This document shows positions 9,060-18,395 of a stretch of 64,000 bases of DNA, in pieces. This DNA is from Citrobacter freundii (GTDB taxonomy: Bacteria > Pseudomonadota > Gammaproteobacteria > Enterobacterales > Enterobacteriaceae). The DNA lies in NCBI RefSeq assembly GCF_029717145.1, contig NZ_CP099222.1, positions 1,612,001 through 1,676,000 on the forward strand, written 5' to 3'. The position numbers and the translations under genes are program-made. Below the pieces are notes generated by a model. It saw only the letters and a program-made list of their open reading frames with translations. It had not been told where the DNA came from and did not search any database. The number at the start of each line of letters is the position of its first letter. The stretch's first letter is position 1.

Positions 9060-10535
9060 ATGGTTTCCGAAACTAAAACCACAGAAGCGCCCACGCTACG
9101 TCGTGAACTGAAGGCGCGCCACCTGACGATGATTGCCATTGGCGGTTCCATCGGTACGGGTCTTTTCGTTGCATCTGGTGCAACCATTTCTGCGGCGGGT
9201 CCAGGCGGCGCGCTGTTTTCCTATATTCTGATTGGCCTGATGGTGTACTTCCTGATGACCAGTCTCGGTGAACTGGCAGCGTACATGCCGGTTTCTGGTT
9301 CGTTCTCCACTTACGGTCAGAACTATGTAGAAGAAGGCTTTGGCTTCGCGCTGGGCTGGAACTACTGGTACAACTGGGCGGTCACCATTGCCGTCGACCT
9401 GGTCGCTGCGCAGTTGGTGATGAGCTGGTGGTTCCCGGATACGCCAGGCTGGATCTGGAGTGCGCTGTTCCTGTGCGTCATCTTCCTGCTGAACTACATC
9501 TCTGTTCGCGGTTTTGGTGAAGCAGAGTACTGGTTCTCGCTGATCAAAGTCACCACCGTTATTATCTTCATCGCGGTTGGCGTGCTGATGATTTTCGGCA
9601 TCTTCAAAGGCGCTCAGCCGGTGGGCTGGAGCAACTGGACTACGGGAGATGCACCTTTCGCCGGTGGCTTTGCAGCCATGATTGGTGTGGCGATGATCGT
9701 CGGCTTCTCCTTCCAGGGTACTGAACTTATCGGTATTGCGGCGGGTGAATCTGAAGATCCCGAGAAGAACATTCCGCGCGCGGTGCGTCAGGTGTTCTGG
9801 CGAATCCTGCTGTTCTATGTGTTCGCGATCCTGATTATCAGTCTGATTATTCCGTATACCGATCCAAGCCTGCTGCGTAACGATGTGAAAGACATCAGCG
9901 TCAGTCCGTTTACGCTGGTCTTCCAGCACGCGGGCCTGCTTTCTGCGGCTGCGGTAATGAACGCTGTGATCCTGACCGCGGTGTTGTCGGCGGGTAACTC
10001 CGGTATGTATGCCTCAACGCGCATGCTCTACACCCTGGCATGCGACGGCAAAGCGCCGCGTATTTTCGCCAAATTGTCTCGTGGCGGCGTCCCGCGTAAT
10101 GCGCTGTATGCGACCACGGTGGTGGCAGGTTTGTGTTTCCTGACCTCTATGTTTGGCAACCAGACCGTGTACCTGTGGCTGCTGAACACCTCCGGTATGA
10201 CGGGCTTTATCGCCTGGCTGGGGATTGCCATCAGCCACTATCGCTTCCGTCGCGGTTATGTGATGCAGGGGCGTGATATAAACGATCTGCCGTATCGTTC
10301 AGGCTTCTTCCCGCTGGGACCGATCTTTGCGTTCGTGCTGTGCCTGATAATCACCCTGGGGCAAAACTACGAAGCGTTCCTGAGAGACACCATTGACTGG
10401 GGCGGCGTGATGGCGACCTATATTGGTATTCCGCTGTTCCTGATTATCTGGTTCGGCTATAAACTGACCAGAGGGACGCGTTTCGTGCGTTACAGCGAAA
10501 TGCAATTCCCGGATCGCGTGAAGAAATCGTCTTAA
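9060..10535 (+). CDS. lysP: Lysine-specific permease LysP
   Basis: This 491-residue inner-membrane protein of the APC amino-acid permease family has 12 predicted helices. The family signature GGSIGTGLFVASG is in helix 1, and the GFSFQGTELIGIAAGESEDP segment lies near residue 220. LysP imports lysine with protons, and in enterics it also restrains the acid-stress activator CadC. Length is full. The start MVSETKTTEAP matches the known amino terminus. Translation ends 20 bases before a strong terminator shared with the convergent receptor gene. Confidence 0.96.
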   Translation: MVSETKTTEAPTLRRELKARHLTMIAIGGSIGTGLFVASGATISAAGPGGALFSYILIGLMVYFLMTSLGELAAYMPVSGSFSTYGQNYVEEGFGFALGWNYWYNWAVTIAVDLVAAQLVMSWWFPDTPGWIWSALFLCVIFLLNYISVRGFGEAEYWFSLIKVTTVIIFIAVGVLMIFGIFKGAQPVGWSNWTTGDAPFAGGFAAMIGVAMIVGFSFQGTELIGIAAGESEDPEKNIPRAVRQVFWRILLFYVFAILIISLIIPYTDPSLLRNDVKDISVSPFTLVFQHAGLLSAAAVMNAVILTAVLSAGNSGMYASTRMLYTLACDGKAPRIFAKLSRGGVPRNALYATTVVAGLCFLTSMFGNQTVYLWLLNTSGMTGFIAWLGIAISHYRFRRGYVMQGRDINDLPYRSGFFPLGPIFAFVLCLIITLGQNYEAFLRDTIDWGGVMATYIGIPLFLIIWFGYKLTRGTRFVRYSEMQFPDRVKKSS

Positions 10536-10555
10536 GCATTTTGGCAGGAAATAAC

Positions 10556-10592
10556 AAAAAACCCCGGCAGGGTAAATGCCGGGGTTTTTTAT
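10556..10592. terminator. Bidirectional terminator between lysP and the cirA-position receptor
   Basis: The stem ACCCCGGCA/TGCCGGGGT is flanked by an A-run on the left and TTTTTTATT on the right. It therefore serves lysP on the plus strand and the receptor gene on the minus strand. Confidence 0.92.
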
Positions 10593-10602
10593 TGCGTCAA
10601 AC

Positions 10603-12588
10603 TTAGAAGTTATAGGTCAGGCCAACCGTGTAACGACGACCATCGAGTATGGTGTCATAGGTCTCGTAATCGATTTGCTTATCCAGCACGTTGTACACGC
10701 CAGCGGTGGCCAGCACATCCTTGCTCACGTAGTAACGCACACCAACATCGACTTGAGTATAGGACGGTGTCCCTTGAGCCATCGACGTACGGCTCAGGTA
10801 CTCAGAGGTTTTCCCGCGCAGGTTCAGACGGCTCCAGAAACCGAGATCCTGCGTGGCCTGCCAGTCCAGCGTGGTGTTAAACATATGCTTCGGCATTTTG
10901 TTTAACGGCTGACCGGAGAACTGACCGCTTTTCTGTTCAGATTCGGTGAACGTGTAGTTTGCCGTCCAGTTGAGATCGGAGGTGATTTTCCAGCCGAAGG
11001 TGGATTCTACGCCGCGCATATTGGCTTCATCGACGTTAACGCGATCGCTGACAAAATCATAGTGGGTACCGCCGATGGTACAGGCCGGATCGGCGCTGCT
11101 GTTACAGCGGCGAACTTCGGTGATCTTGTCTTTGAAGTCGGTGTTGAACAGCGTCACGCCCGCGTTGAGGTCGTTGCCGTTATCCCACAGCAGGCCGATT
11201 TCTTCGCTCAGGCTCTTTTCCGGTTTCAGATCCGGGTTGCCCACAATGATACCTTTCAGACGACCACCGCCGGTCACCTGTCCCCAGCTTGCTGACGACT
11301 GGCGCAGATCCGGCGCGCGGTAGCCTGCAGACACGCCGCCTTTCAGGGTCCATTGATCGCTGAGATGCCATACGCCGTAGCCGCGAGGTGTCCAGTTATC
11401 ACCGTAGTTTTCATCTTTATCCATACGCAGGCCGCCGGTCAGCGTGAAGGTATCGGTTACGGCCCATTCATCTTCAGCAAACAGCGCCCAGCTCCAGCGG
11501 GTCAGCTTGTTCAGACCGTCTGCCGCTTCCAGCTGGTTACCATTATCGCGCAGTTTTTCATAACGGTACTGTCCGCCTGCCGTCAGGGTATGTGCCCCGA
11601 GGAAAATCTGGTTCTGATTGTTAAAAATAGTGTTATAGGACTTCATCTGACGACCCGGGTTATCGGTCTCTTCCTGCTGAATATAGCTGGTGGTGTTGAA
11701 GTCGTCGTAGTAACCGCTGTGGGTTAATGAATAGGTCGTGTGCACATACTTGTTTTCGCTTTTGCTGTTTGGCTTACAGCTTCCGTTGCGACAGCTTTCT
11801 TCTGCTGTGGATTTACCTGGCGTACTGTCGCGATCCTGCAGTTCACGGGCGTAATCGAAGTCAATGTCGTTTTTATCATCCGGCGTAAGGTTCAGGGTTA
11901 ATCCCCCATTACGCATACGCTGTTCGTTATAACCATTGACGATTTCATCTTCGGCACGGTGAGAGAATAACCCGGTGACTTTTGCGCCGAGTAATCCGTC
12001 AATCAGCGGCCCGGACGCATAGGCGTTAGTCTGGTAAATATCGCCGGAGTCACGGTCTTCCTGGAAGGTGGCGTCACCATGTAGAGAACCACTCCAGCCT
12101 TTGGTATTCGATACCTTTTTGGTGATCACGTTAATCACCCCGCCCATTGCATCGGAGCCGTACAGCGATGACATGGGGCCACGGATCACTTCGATGCGTT
12201 CAATGGATTCCAGCGGCGGCAGCCAGCCTTGTTCAATGCCGGAGTTATCGCTGTTCGGTCGCGTGCCGCGTGTGCTGATCCGCTTACCGTTGACCAGGAA
12301 GAGCGTGTACTGCGAGGCCATCCCGCGGATGCTGATATCACTGCTGCTACCGCCACCCGTGACGACGACGCCAGGCACGTCTTTGAGCGCATCGGTGACA
12401 TCGCGGTAGGCTTTATCCTCAATTTGCTGCTTGGTGATCACAGAAATAGAGGCGGGGGCATCCTGAATCTTTTGCTCGAAACCGGTCGCGGTGACCACTA
12501 CGGTATCCTGGTCAGCGGCATAGACGAGTGATGGGAGGCTGGCGACGCATACTGCGGCAGCAACGGCCTTAACGTGAGGTATAGTCAT
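10603..12588 (-). CDS. cirA: TonB-dependent outer-membrane receptor at the cirA position (CirA/FepA family)
   Basis: The protein has 661 residues with a signal peptide ending SLVYA. A TonB-box-like segment DTVVVTA follows, then a plug domain (DAPASISVIT, IRGPMSSLYGSDAMGGVINVITKK) and a 22-strand barrel ending in terminal aromatic F (VGLTYNF). It should import iron-catecholate complexes with TonB-ExbBD energy. Position (convergent with lysP, beside fghB) and the Fur box support cirA. However, the amino terminus and many loops differ from E. coli CirA as I remember it, so a different catecholate receptor may occupy this site. The second of two close ATGs is used because GGA lies 9 bases before it, whereas it directly abuts the first at 12597. 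Confidence 0.82.
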   Translation of the reverse strand: MTIPHVKAVAAAVCVASLPSLVYAADQDTVVVTATGFEQKIQDAPASISVITKQQIEDKAYRDVTDALKDVPGVVVTGGGSSSDISIRGMASQYTLFLVNGKRISTRGTRPNSDNSGIEQGWLPPLESIERIEVIRGPMSSLYGSDAMGGVINVITKKVSNTKGWSGSLHGDATFQEDRDSGDIYQTNAYASGPLIDGLLGAKVTGLFSHRAEDEIVNGYNEQRMRNGGLTLNLTPDDKNDIDFDYARELQDRDSTPGKSTAEESCRNGSCKPNSKSENKYVHTTYSLTHSGYYDDFNTTSYIQQEETDNPGRQMKSYNTIFNNQNQIFLGAHTLTAGGQYRYEKLRDNGNQLEAADGLNKLTRWSWALFAEDEWAVTDTFTLTGGLRMDKDENYGDNWTPRGYGVWHLSDQWTLKGGVSAGYRAPDLRQSSASWGQVTGGGRLKGIIVGNPDLKPEKSLSEEIGLLWDNGNDLNAGVTLFNTDFKDKITEVRRCNSSADPACTIGGTHYDFVSDRVNVDEANMRGVESTFGWKITSDLNWTANYTFTESEQKSGQFSGQPLNKMPKHMFNTTLDWQATQDLGFWSRLNLRGKTSEYLSRTSMAQGTPSYTQVDVGVRYYVSKDVLATAGVYNVLDKQIDYETYDTILDGRRYTVGLTYNF

Positions 12589-12720
12589 TTGTATCATTCC
12601 ATTTAAATGAATCTAACTGCGTGTCATGTGAAAGGCCATGACAATTGTATGTATTTGTCTTTTAAGGACTCTTTTCAGTAAAGAAGCGGAGGGATTGTAC
12701 AAAAGTATGAATTTTTGTAA

Positions 12721-12749
12721 ACACAAATGATAATAGAAATCATTTGTGT
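12721..12749. promoter_or_regulatory. Fur box upstream of the cirA-position receptor
   Basis: Perfect 11-bp arms ACACAAATGAT and ATCATTTGTGT surround AATAGAA. The centre, AATGATAATAGAAATCATT, matches the Fur consensus GATAATGATAATCATTATC well. It lies about 140 bp upstream of the receptor start in an AT-rich 275-bp gap and would repress the gene when iron is plentiful. Confidence 0.8.
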
Positions 12750-12833
12750 TTGATGTGGTATTATGGGAAGTGTTTATAAAATCAAAGAGATAGCTGTTAA
12801 ATAAAAATGGAGAAAAAGTGAAGGAATGATGGA

Positions 12834-12857
12834 GAAACAAAGAGGGCTTGCGCCCTC
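12834..12857 (-). terminator. Rho-independent terminator of fghB
   Basis: Read on the minus strand, the stem GAGGGC-GCAA-GCCCTC is followed by TTTGTTT. It sits just after the fghB stop codon. Confidence 0.75.
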
Positions 12858-12863
12858 GGGGGG

Positions 12864-13700
12864 TTACTTCAGCAGATACTGCGCGTGGAAGCGCAGGTGA
12901 TCTTCAATGAACGACGCAATAAAGTAATAGCTGTGATCAAAGCCTGGCTGGATACGTAACGTCATCGGCCACGCGGTTTGACGGGCTACCTCCGCCAGTA
13001 CGGCGGGCTGGAGCTGATCGGCAAGGAACTGATCGCTATCACCCTGATCGATAAGCGTTGGAATTGCCTCTTCCGGTTTACTGGCTAACATTAATGCGCA
13101 GCTGTCCCATTCGGCCCAGGTCGATTTATCCTCGCCCAGATAGGCGCTAAACGCCTTCACGCCCCACGACACGCGACAGGGGTTAACAATCGGTGCAAAG
13201 GCGGAAACGCTGGTGTATCTGCCGGGATTTTTCAGCGCCATAATCAATGCGCCGTGACCACCCATCGAGTGTCCGCTGATGGCGCAGCGCTCGCTGACGT
13301 TAAAATGCGCTTGAATAAGCTGCGGCAGCTCATCCCGCAAATAATCATACATGCGGAAATTCGCGGCCCAGGGGGCCTGGGTAGCATTGAGATAAAAGCC
13401 TGCACCCTGGCCTAAATCGTACCCGTCATCGTTCGCAACGTGTTCACCGCGTGGGCTGGTATCCGGCATCACCAGTACGATCCCCAACTCAGCTGCAATG
13501 CGCTGCGCACCCGCTTTGGTGGTAAAGTTTTCATCATTACAGGTCAGGCCCGACAGCCAGTACAGTACCGGAGGCGGCGTATTTTCGCGCGGCGGTGGGA
13601 GAAAAATGCTGAAGGTCATGGTGCAATTTAAGGTGGCGGAATCATGACGCCAGCGTTGCTGCCAGCCTTCAAAACAGCGGTGCTCTTCGAGCATTTCCAT
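12864..13700 (-). CDS. fghB: S-formylglutathione hydrolase FghB (YeiG)
   Basis: This 278-residue cytoplasmic alpha/beta-hydrolase of the esterase-D family hydrolyses S-formylglutathione to formate and glutathione in glutathione-dependent formaldehyde detoxification. The nucleophile S145 lies in GHSMGGHG, the acid is in the DQGDSDQF region, and the catalytic histidine is in PGFDHSYYF near the carboxy terminus. Length equals E. coli YeiG. No formaldehyde dehydrogenase gene is adjacent. It is divergent from folE. Confidence 0.95.
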   Translation of the reverse strand: MEMLEEHRCFEGWQQRWRHDSATLNCTMTFSIFLPPPRENTPPPVLYWLSGLTCNDENFTTKAGAQRIAAELGIVLVMPDTSPRGEHVANDDGYDLGQGAGFYLNATQAPWAANFRMYDYLRDELPQLIQAHFNVSERCAISGHSMGGHGALIMALKNPGRYTSVSAFAPIVNPCRVSWGVKAFSAYLGEDKSTWAEWDSCALMLASKPEEAIPTLIDQGDSDQFLADQLQPAVLAEVARQTAWPMTLRIQPGFDHSYYFIASFIEDHLRFHAQYLLK

Positions 13701-14022
13701 GCACGGCTCCTTGTTGTGTTGAATCTGAATATGTTTGCGAATTCACCATAATACAGATAATTCATGATGCCGTGAGTAACTTTCACTTCCGCAATGGGCA
13801 AACATACATCATCATCTATATAACCTCGCGTTAACACTCCGTATCGACCCGATCGAGCGGTGCATGAAAGCCACACGTTGAAAGGCGGTGCCAATTTCAA
13901 TAATTATCGCGGTGAATACTGGATTATGTGCGCAGCCTCACGCACAATGTTCTGGCTGTGACACAGCCTAAAAACTTTGCCCCACGCAGGGCAGAGGCGC
14001 CACACCTGCAGGAGAAGAATAA
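13701..14022. other. fghB-folE divergent promoter region, no gene seen
   Basis: This 322-bp gap must hold the outward promoters of fghB and folE. A GCAGGAGAAGAATAA ribosome-binding stretch precedes folE. Short open readings here overlap fghB antisense and look like chance. I see no clear operator or hairpin. Confidence 0.6.
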
Positions 14023-14691
14023 ATGTCATCACTCAGTAAAGAAGCGGCCCTGGTACATGAAGCGCTGGTTGCGCGTGGTCTCGAAACACCGCTGCGCCCG
14101 CCCGTGCAAGAGATGGATAACGAAACGCGCAAACGTCTTATCTCCGGCCATATGACCGAGATTATGCAATTGCTCAATCTCGATTTGAGCGATGACAGCC
14201 TGATGGAAACGCCGCATCGCATCGCAAAAATGTATGTCGATGAGATTTTTTCCGGTCTCGATTACGCCAATTTTCCTAAAATCACCGTCATTGAAAACAA
14301 AATGAAGGTTGATGAAATGGTCACCGTTCGTGATATCACGCTGACCAGCACCTGCGAACATCACTTTGTCACTATCGATGGCAAAGCGACGGTGGCGTAT
14401 ATCCCGAAAGAATCCGTGATTGGTTTGTCGAAGATTAACCGTATCGTGCAATTCTTTGCCCAGCGTCCGCAGGTGCAGGAGCGTCTGACCCAACAAATCC
14501 TGACCGCACTGCAAACCCTGCTGGGAACCAATAATGTGGCGGTGTCGATTGATGCGGTGCATTACTGTGTGAAAGCGCGCGGTATTCGCGATGCGACCAG
14601 CGCCACTACGACCACCTCACTGGGCGGATTATTTAAATCCAGCCAGAATACGCGTCAGGAATTCCTGCGCGCTGTACGTCACCACAACTGA
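14023..14691 (+). CDS. folE: GTP cyclohydrolase I FolE
   Basis: This 222-residue cytoplasmic enzyme converts GTP to 7,8-dihydroneopterin triphosphate, the first step of tetrahydrofolate synthesis. The zinc ligands are visible: C111 and H114 in TSTCEHHF, and C182 in VHYCVKARG. The family signature around [10 protein letters not shown] is intact. Length and nearly every block match E. coli FolE. It is 13 bp upstream of yeiB and probably co-transcribed with it. Confidence 0.98.
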   Translation: MSSLSKEAALVHEALVARGLETPLRPPVQEMDNETRKRLISGHMTEIMQLLNLDLSDDSLMETPHRIAKMYVDEIFSGLDYANFPKITVIENKMKVDEMVTVRDITLTSTCEHHFVTIDGKATVAYIPKESVIGLSKINRIVQFFAQRPQVQERLTQQILTALQTLLGTNNVAVSIDAVHYCVKARGIRDATSATTTTSLGGLFKSSQNTRQEFLRAVRHHN

Positions 14692-14704
14692 CAAGGGCAG
14701 GACC

Positions 14705-15862
14705 ATGGAGCGTAATGTCACGCTGGATTTTATTCGTGGCGTTGCCATCCTCGGGATCCTGCTTCTCAATATCAGCGCCTTTGGTTTGCCAAAGGCGGCA
14801 TATCTCAACCCGGCCTGGTCTGGCAGCATTACTTTATCGGATGCCTGGACTTGGGCGGTGCTCGATCTCTTCGCGCAGGTAAAATTCCTCACGCTGTTCG
14901 CTCTGCTCTTCGGCGCGGGCCTGCAAATGCTGCTGCCACGCGGAAAACGCTGGATCCAGTCGCGACTCACGCTGCTGGTCTTACTGGGGTTTATTCACGG
15001 CTTACTATTCTGGGATGGCGATATCCTGCTGGCGTATGGCTTAATCGGCCTGATCGGCTGGCGCCTGATTCGTGATGCCCCATCGGTAAAAAGCCTGTTT
15101 AACACCGGTGCTCTGCTGTATCTGGTGGGGATCGGCGTACTGCTGCTGCTAGGTTCGATTTCTGGGGGGGAAACCAGTCGCGCCTGGACACCGGATGCCT
15201 CCGCGTTGCTGTATGAAAAGTACTGGAAGATTAATGGCGGCATGGAGGCGGTGAGTAACCGCGTGGATATGCTGTCAAACAGCCTGCTGGCGCTGGGGGC
15301 GCAGTACGGCTGGCAACTGGCGGGGATGATGCTGTTGGGTGCCGCATTAATGCGCAGTGGCTGGCTGAAAGGGCAGTACAGTTTGTCGCATTATCGACAT
15401 ACAGGTATGCTGCTGGTGGTGACCGGTATAGCAATCAATCTGCCTGCGATTATGCTGCAGTGGCATCTCGACTGGGCGTACCGCTGGTGTGCTTTCCTGC
15501 TACAAGCCCCGCGTGAACTGAGCGCGCCGTTTCAGACCATCGGCTACGCTGCGTTGATGTTTGGTTTCTGGCCGCAACTGAGTCGCGTTAAGATTGTTAT
15601 CGCTATTGCCTGCGTAGGACGCATGGCGCTGACTAATTATCTACTGCAGACGCTTATCTGCACCACGGTGTTTTATCAGTTCGGTTTGTTTATGCAATTC
15701 GACCGGCTGACGCTGCTGTTTTTCGTTATTCCCGTCTGGGCTGTTAACCTGCTTTTCTCCGTCATTTGGCTGCATTTTTACCGGCAGGGCCCGGTGGAGT
15801 GGCTATGGCGTCAATTAACCCTGCGTGCTTCAGGGACATCATTGCCGCGAACATCCAGATAA
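14705..15862 (+). CDS. yeiB: Inner-membrane protein YeiB (DUF418)
   Basis: This 385-residue protein has about ten hydrophobic segments and the DUF418 pattern. It begins LDFIRGVAILGILLLNI, a motif related to the acyltransferase-3/OpgC membrane families. No reaction is established. I chose the ATG of MERNVTLDF because it gives the E. coli length and follows GGGCAGGACC; in-frame upstream sequence merely overlaps folE. It follows folE closely, so an operon is likely, though no folate link is evident in the protein. Confidence 0.9.
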   Translation: MERNVTLDFIRGVAILGILLLNISAFGLPKAAYLNPAWSGSITLSDAWTWAVLDLFAQVKFLTLFALLFGAGLQMLLPRGKRWIQSRLTLLVLLGFIHGLLFWDGDILLAYGLIGLIGWRLIRDAPSVKSLFNTGALLYLVGIGVLLLLGSISGGETSRAWTPDASALLYEKYWKINGGMEAVSNRVDMLSNSLLALGAQYGWQLAGMMLLGAALMRSGWLKGQYSLSHYRHTGMLLVVTGIAINLPAIMLQWHLDWAYRWCAFLLQAPRELSAPFQTIGYAALMFGFWPQLSRVKIVIAIACVGRMALTNYLLQTLICTTVFYQFGLFMQFDRLTLLFFVIPVWAVNLLFSVIWLHFYRQGPVEWLWRQLTLRASGTSLPRTSR

Positions 15863-15892
15863 CGATCTGGATCACATTCATTAACAAAATGG

Positions 15893-15908
15893 ATGTAACC
15901 GTTTTCAT
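15893..15908. promoter_or_regulatory. GalS/GalR operator in front of galS
   Basis: The 16-mer ATGTAACCGTTTTCAT matches the Gal operator pattern GTGNAANCGNTTNCAC in its central AA-CG-TT core. It lies about 110 bp before galS, next to a CRP site, consistent with autoregulation of galS. Confidence 0.8.
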
Positions 15909-15911
15909 TCC

Positions 15912-15927
15912 TGTGACATGACTCACG
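15912..15927. promoter_or_regulatory. CRP site in front of galS
   Basis: TGTGA-CATGAC-TCACG fits the CRP pattern TGTGA-N6-TCACA with one mismatch. It is immediately downstream of the Gal operator, the same arrangement as at the mgl promoter, and indicates cAMP-CRP activation. Confidence 0.78.
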
Positions 15928-16006
15928 CAGTCCTGTACCTCGTGCTGACAAAATACACAGCCTGGGGTGTCCGTGGGCAACCGCAATCTTAAACAGGGCA
16001 GTGAAT

Positions 16007-17029
16007 ATGGTAACCATACGTGATGTGGCACGGCAGTCTGGCGTTTCTGTAGCGACGGTTTCCCGCGTACTGAATAACAGTGCGTTGGTGAGTCCTGACA
16101 CCCGTGAAGCGGTAATGAAGGCTGTGACACAGTTAGGCTATCGACCCAATGCCAATGCGCAAGCGCTGGCGACGCAGGTGAGCGACACCATTGGGGTCGT
16201 GGTGATGGATGTATCAGATTCGTTTTTTGGTGCATTGGTGAAAGCCGTGGATCTGGTGGCTCAGCAGCACCAGAAATATGTGCTGATTGGCAACAGTTAT
16301 CATGAAGCTGAAAAAGAACGTCATGCCATCGAAGTCCTGATCCGCCAACGTTGTAATGCCTTGATTGTCCACTCAAAAGCGCTGAGCGATCGCGAGCTAG
16401 GCGAGTTTATGGAACACATCCCGGGCATGGTGCTCATCAATCGCATTGTGCCGGGTTACGCCCATCGCTGTGTCTGCCTGGACAATATCAGCGGAGCTAA
16501 AATGGCCACCCGCATGCTGCTCAATAACGGTCATCAACGTATTGGCTACCTGGCGTCAAGCCACCGAATTGAAGATGATGCGATGCGCAAAGAGGGCTGG
16601 ATGAGCGCGTTGCAGGAACACGGTATTACGCCAGCGGAAAGCTGGGTAGGTACCGGTTCACCGGATATGCCGGGGGGCGAATCAGCCATGGTGGAGTTGT
16701 TGGGGCGCAATTTGCAGCTGACGGCGGTTTTTGCCTACAACGACAACATGGCTGCCGGAGCGCTGACGGCGTTAAAAGACAACGGCATCGCCATTCCATT
16801 ACACCTGTCTATCATTGGTTTCGATGATATCCCGATTGCCCGTTACACTGACCCTCAACTGACCACCGTGCGCTACCCCATTGCGTCAATGGCGAAAATG
16901 GCGACAGAGCTTGCGCTACAAGGGGCGGCGGGTACGCTGGATCCGGCGGCAACGCACTGTTTTATGCCGACACTGGTGCGACGTCATTCTGTGGCGTTGC
17001 GACAGAATGCGGCACCGATCACTAACTGA
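16007..17029 (+). CDS. galS: Galactose regulon repressor/isorepressor GalS
   Basis: This 340-residue LacI-family regulator has an amino-terminal helix-turn-helix ([23 protein letters not shown], residues 3-25). The hinge follows, and then a sugar-binding core (about 60-335) that senses D-galactose. It represses mglBAC and itself. I use the ATG (MVTIRDVA) rather than the GTG two codons upstream because AGGG is 8 bases away at proper spacing and other GalS proteins start with MxTIRDVA. The carboxy terminus (AAPITN) is a few residues shorter than I remember in E. coli. It is encoded just upstream of and parallel to mglBAC. Confidence 0.96.
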   Translation: MVTIRDVARQSGVSVATVSRVLNNSALVSPDTREAVMKAVTQLGYRPNANAQALATQVSDTIGVVVMDVSDSFFGALVKAVDLVAQQHQKYVLIGNSYHEAEKERHAIEVLIRQRCNALIVHSKALSDRELGEFMEHIPGMVLINRIVPGYAHRCVCLDNISGAKMATRMLLNNGHQRIGYLASSHRIEDDAMRKEGWMSALQEHGITPAESWVGTGSPDMPGGESAMVELLGRNLQLTAVFAYNDNMAAGALTALKDNGIAIPLHLSIIGFDDIPIARYTDPQLTTVRYPIASMAKMATELALQGAAGTLDPAATHCFMPTLVRRHSVALRQNAAPITN

Positions 17030-17041
17030 TAATGTCACCTG

Positions 17042-17057
17042 ATGTAACCGCTTTCAA
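17042..17057. promoter_or_regulatory. GalS/GalR operator of mglBAC
   Basis: ATGTAACCGCTTTCAA is almost identical to the galS operator (15893-15908) and overlaps the upstream edge of the mgl CRP site. GalS bound here should block CRP-dependent activation. Confidence 0.8.
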
Positions 17058-17059
17058 TC

Positions 17060-17102
17060 TGTGAGTAAATTCACAGTATCTTAACAATGCGATAGCTATG
17101 AT
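17060..17102 (+). promoter_or_regulatory. CRP site and -10 element of the mgl promoter
   Basis: TGTGA-GTAAAT-TCACA at 17060-17075 is a perfect CRP consensus site. A TATGAT hexamer at 17097-17102 serves as -10. The expected start near 17109 puts the CRP site at about -41.5, a class II activator position. The remaining roughly 215 bp to mglB is a long untranslated leader. Confidence 0.8.
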
Positions 17103-17325
17103 GACACTGTTTGTTGCGCTGTAACTACTATGTAACGGTGAATAATCACTTTCATCGAGGTGTGGGCGTCTTAAACAACAATTAAAGCCTGTTTTTGGAG
17201 CGTTGCCAGACACGGAAGAAATATTTTTAAAAGTGAGCTTCGGCGTTCAGTAACAGTTTAGTAACGTTCTGTCCCGCCGAGCATTTATCTCAAGTACTAC
17301 CCTGCATAATAAAACCGGAGATACC

Positions 17326-18324
17326 ATGAATAAGAAGGTGTTGACCCTGTCTGCTGTAATGGCAAGCATGTTATTCGGTGCGGCTGCGCACGCTGCTGAT
17401 ACCCGTATTGGTGTGACGATTTATAAGTATGACGATAACTTTATGTCTGTGGTACGTAAAGCAATCGAAAAAGATGCCAAAACGGCGCCAGATGTACAGC
17501 TGCTGATGAATGACTCCCAGAACGATCAGTCTAAACAAAACGATCAGATTGATGTGTTGCTGGCAAAAGGCGTGAAAGCTCTGGCGATCAACCTGGTTGA
17601 CCCGGCAGCAGCGGGCACGGTCATTGAGAAAGCACGCGGTCAGAACGTTCCTATCGTGTTCTTCAACAAAGAGCCTTCTCGTAAAGCGCTGGACAGCTAT
17701 GACAAAGCCTTCTACGTCGGTACTGACTCCAAAGAATCCGGCATCATCCAGGGCGATTTGATTGCTAAGCACTGGGCGGCAAACCCGAACTGGGACCTGA
17801 ACAAAGACGGTAAAATTCAGTTTGTTCTGCTGAAAGGCGAGCCGGGACACCCGGATGCTGAAGCACGTACCACCTACGTGATTAAAGAGCTGAACGACAA
17901 AGGCATTAAAACTGAGCAGTTGCAGTTAGACACCGCTATGTGGGATACCGCTCAGGCGAAAGATAAAGTTGATGCGTGGATGTCCGGTCCAAATGCTAAC
18001 AAAATTGAAGTCGTTATCGCGAACAACGACGCTATGGCAATGGGTGCGATAGAAGCGCTGAAAGCACACAACAAAACCAGCGTACCGGTATTTGGTGTGG
18101 ATGCATTGCCAGAAGCACTGGCACTGGTTAAATCTGGCGCAATGGCCGGTACCGTGCTGAACGATGCTAACAACCAGGCGAAAGCGACTTTCGATCTGGC
18201 GAAAAACCTGGCAGCCGGCAAAGGCGCAGCGGATGGCACGACCTGGAAAATCGAGAATAAAATCGTTCGTATTCCTTACGTCGGCGTCGATAAAGATAAT
18301 CTGGCAGAGTTCACCAACAAATAA
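17326..18324 (+). CDS. mglB: D-galactose/methyl-galactoside periplasmic binding protein MglB
   Basis: This 332-residue precursor has a signal peptide cleaved after AHA (residue 23) to give mature [15 protein letters not shown]. MglB binds D-galactose and D-glucose in the periplasm. It delivers them to MglA-MglC, and loaded MglB also signals to the Trg chemoreceptor. The EF-hand-like calcium loop DLNKDGKIQ is at residues 157-165. It is the first gene of mglBAC, controlled by CRP and GalS. A hairpin after its stop probably keeps mglB expression above that of mglA. Confidence 0.98.
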   Translation: MNKKVLTLSAVMASMLFGAAAHAADTRIGVTIYKYDDNFMSVVRKAIEKDAKTAPDVQLLMNDSQNDQSKQNDQIDVLLAKGVKALAINLVDPAAAGTVIEKARGQNVPIVFFNKEPSRKALDSYDKAFYVGTDSKESGIIQGDLIAKHWAANPNWDLNKDGKIQFVLLKGEPGHPDAEARTTYVIKELNDKGIKTEQLQLDTAMWDTAQAKDKVDAWMSGPNANKIEVVIANNDAMAMGAIEALKAHNKTSVPVFGVDALPEALALVKSGAMAGTVLNDANNQAKATFDLAKNLAAGKGAADGTTWKIENKIVRIPYVGVDKDNLAEFTNK

Positions 18325-18337
18325 ATACTCCGTCTGT

Positions 18338-18358
18338 GGGCGCAATTTGGTTGCGCCC
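18338..18358 (+). terminator. Intercistronic hairpin between mglB and mglA
   Basis: Perfect 8-bp arms GGGCGCAA and TTGCGCCC enclose TTTGG and are followed by TTAATA, a weak U-tract. It probably acts as a partial terminator or as a 3' stabiliser of mglB mRNA, giving excess binding protein over transporter. Confidence 0.65.
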
Positions 18359-18395
18359 TTAATAACACGCTTTGCAAGGCCAACAAGGTATAATT

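Noticed and set aside
9096..9929. A 277-codon open reading on the minus strand within lysP
   Set aside because: It is antisense to lysP, has biased Arg/Gln/Asp composition and shows no recognisable domain.
12613..12840. A 75-codon minus-strand frame in the receptor promoter region
   Set aside because: It covers the Fur box and is an AT-rich run of Phe/Leu/Tyr codons without a ribosome-binding site.
15762..16376. A 204-codon open reading on the minus strand across the galS promoter and start
   Set aside because: It runs through the Gal operator and CRP site and the conserved galS helix-turn-helix in antisense; no coding features.
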